6,787 nt of DNA. Origin: Verrucomicrobiota bacterium. Lineage in GTDB: Bacteria > Verrucomicrobiota > Kiritimatiellia > B70-G9. Below, piece after piece: positions 6,735 through 6,787 of the stretch. Every line of letters begins with the position of its first letter. Position 1 is the first letter of the stretch. A program made the translations under genes and the position numbers. The stretch spans positions 1 through 6,787 of the forward strand of contig QNAJ01000080.1 in the NCBI GenBank assembly GCA_003641465.1, written 5' to 3'. Under the pieces are notes generated by a model. It was not told the DNA's origin, ran no database searches, and saw only the letters and a program-made list of their open reading frames with translations.

Positions 6735-6787
6735 ATGTATCTTAAACGGATAGAGCTGCATGGGTTCAAGAGCTTTGCTGAGCCTAC
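6735..6787 (+). CDS. smc: Chromosome segregation protein SMC, N-terminal fragment (runs off the window)
   Basis: The first 17 complete codons read MYLKRIELHGFKSFAEP. This is the highly conserved opening of bacterial SMC, the condensin ATPase that organises and segregates the chromosome; the GFKSFA segment forms the first strands of the ATPase head, ahead of the Walker A motif that would lie beyond the window. An in-frame TGA at 6723-6725 fixes this ATG as the only reasonable start. There is no clear ribosome binding site at the usual distance: AAGGAA at 6705-6710 lies 24 bases upstream, so initiation may be SD-independent. It is transcribed divergently from the glycan operon, behind the promoter candidate at 6664-6692. 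The short length is caused by the window edge; identity rests on the motif alone. Confidence 0.85.
   Translation, partial: MYLKRIELHGFKSFAEP

Overview
The window is GC-rich, gene-dense bacterial chromosome and reads as accessory cell-envelope content placed next to a core gene. The lineage cannot be fixed from sequence alone. A PAS/HisKA/HATPase/receiver hybrid kinase beside a glycan-lipid operon, and an SMC N-terminus of the Firmicutes/Deltaproteobacteria/Chloroflexi style, fit a free-living bacterium with a complex envelope. I saw no mobile element, CRISPR array, tRNA, rRNA or phage gene.

Layout. (1) Positions 1-1649, plus strand: the C-terminal part of a hybrid sensor histidine kinase whose 5' end lies outside the window. 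(2) Positions 1625-6509, minus strand: a tightly packed four-gene operon, read from right to left. It encodes an M20 (ArgE/DapE-type) zinc amidohydrolase, a polytopic GT-C/GT39-like glycosyltransferase, a soluble GT2 glycosyltransferase of the polyprenyl-phosphate sugar synthase type, and a Wzx/MATE-like flippase. The three junctions are an ATGA overlap (4 nt), a TGATG overlap (1 nt) and abutting TAA|ATG, so translational coupling is likely. The last gene overlaps the kinase gene tail to tail by 25 bp. (3) Positions 6510-6734: the only intergenic region, shared by the divergent operon and smc. It holds a good sigma70-type promoter candidate for smc with a TGACAA-TG-TTGTCA palindrome at the predicted start site. 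(4) Positions 6735-6787, plus strand: the first 17 complete codons of smc, running off the end.

How the genes may work together (inference). The GT2 enzyme would charge a polyprenyl phosphate with a sugar on the cytoplasmic face. The flippase would carry the lipid-linked sugar across the membrane. The GT-C enzyme would move the sugar to a lipid, polysaccharide or protein acceptor outside. The M20 enzyme could remove an N-acyl group from a precursor. This is the same set of steps as the Arn (aminoarabinose) lipid A pathway, with a different flippase and hydrolase family; it is the most interesting hypothesis here.
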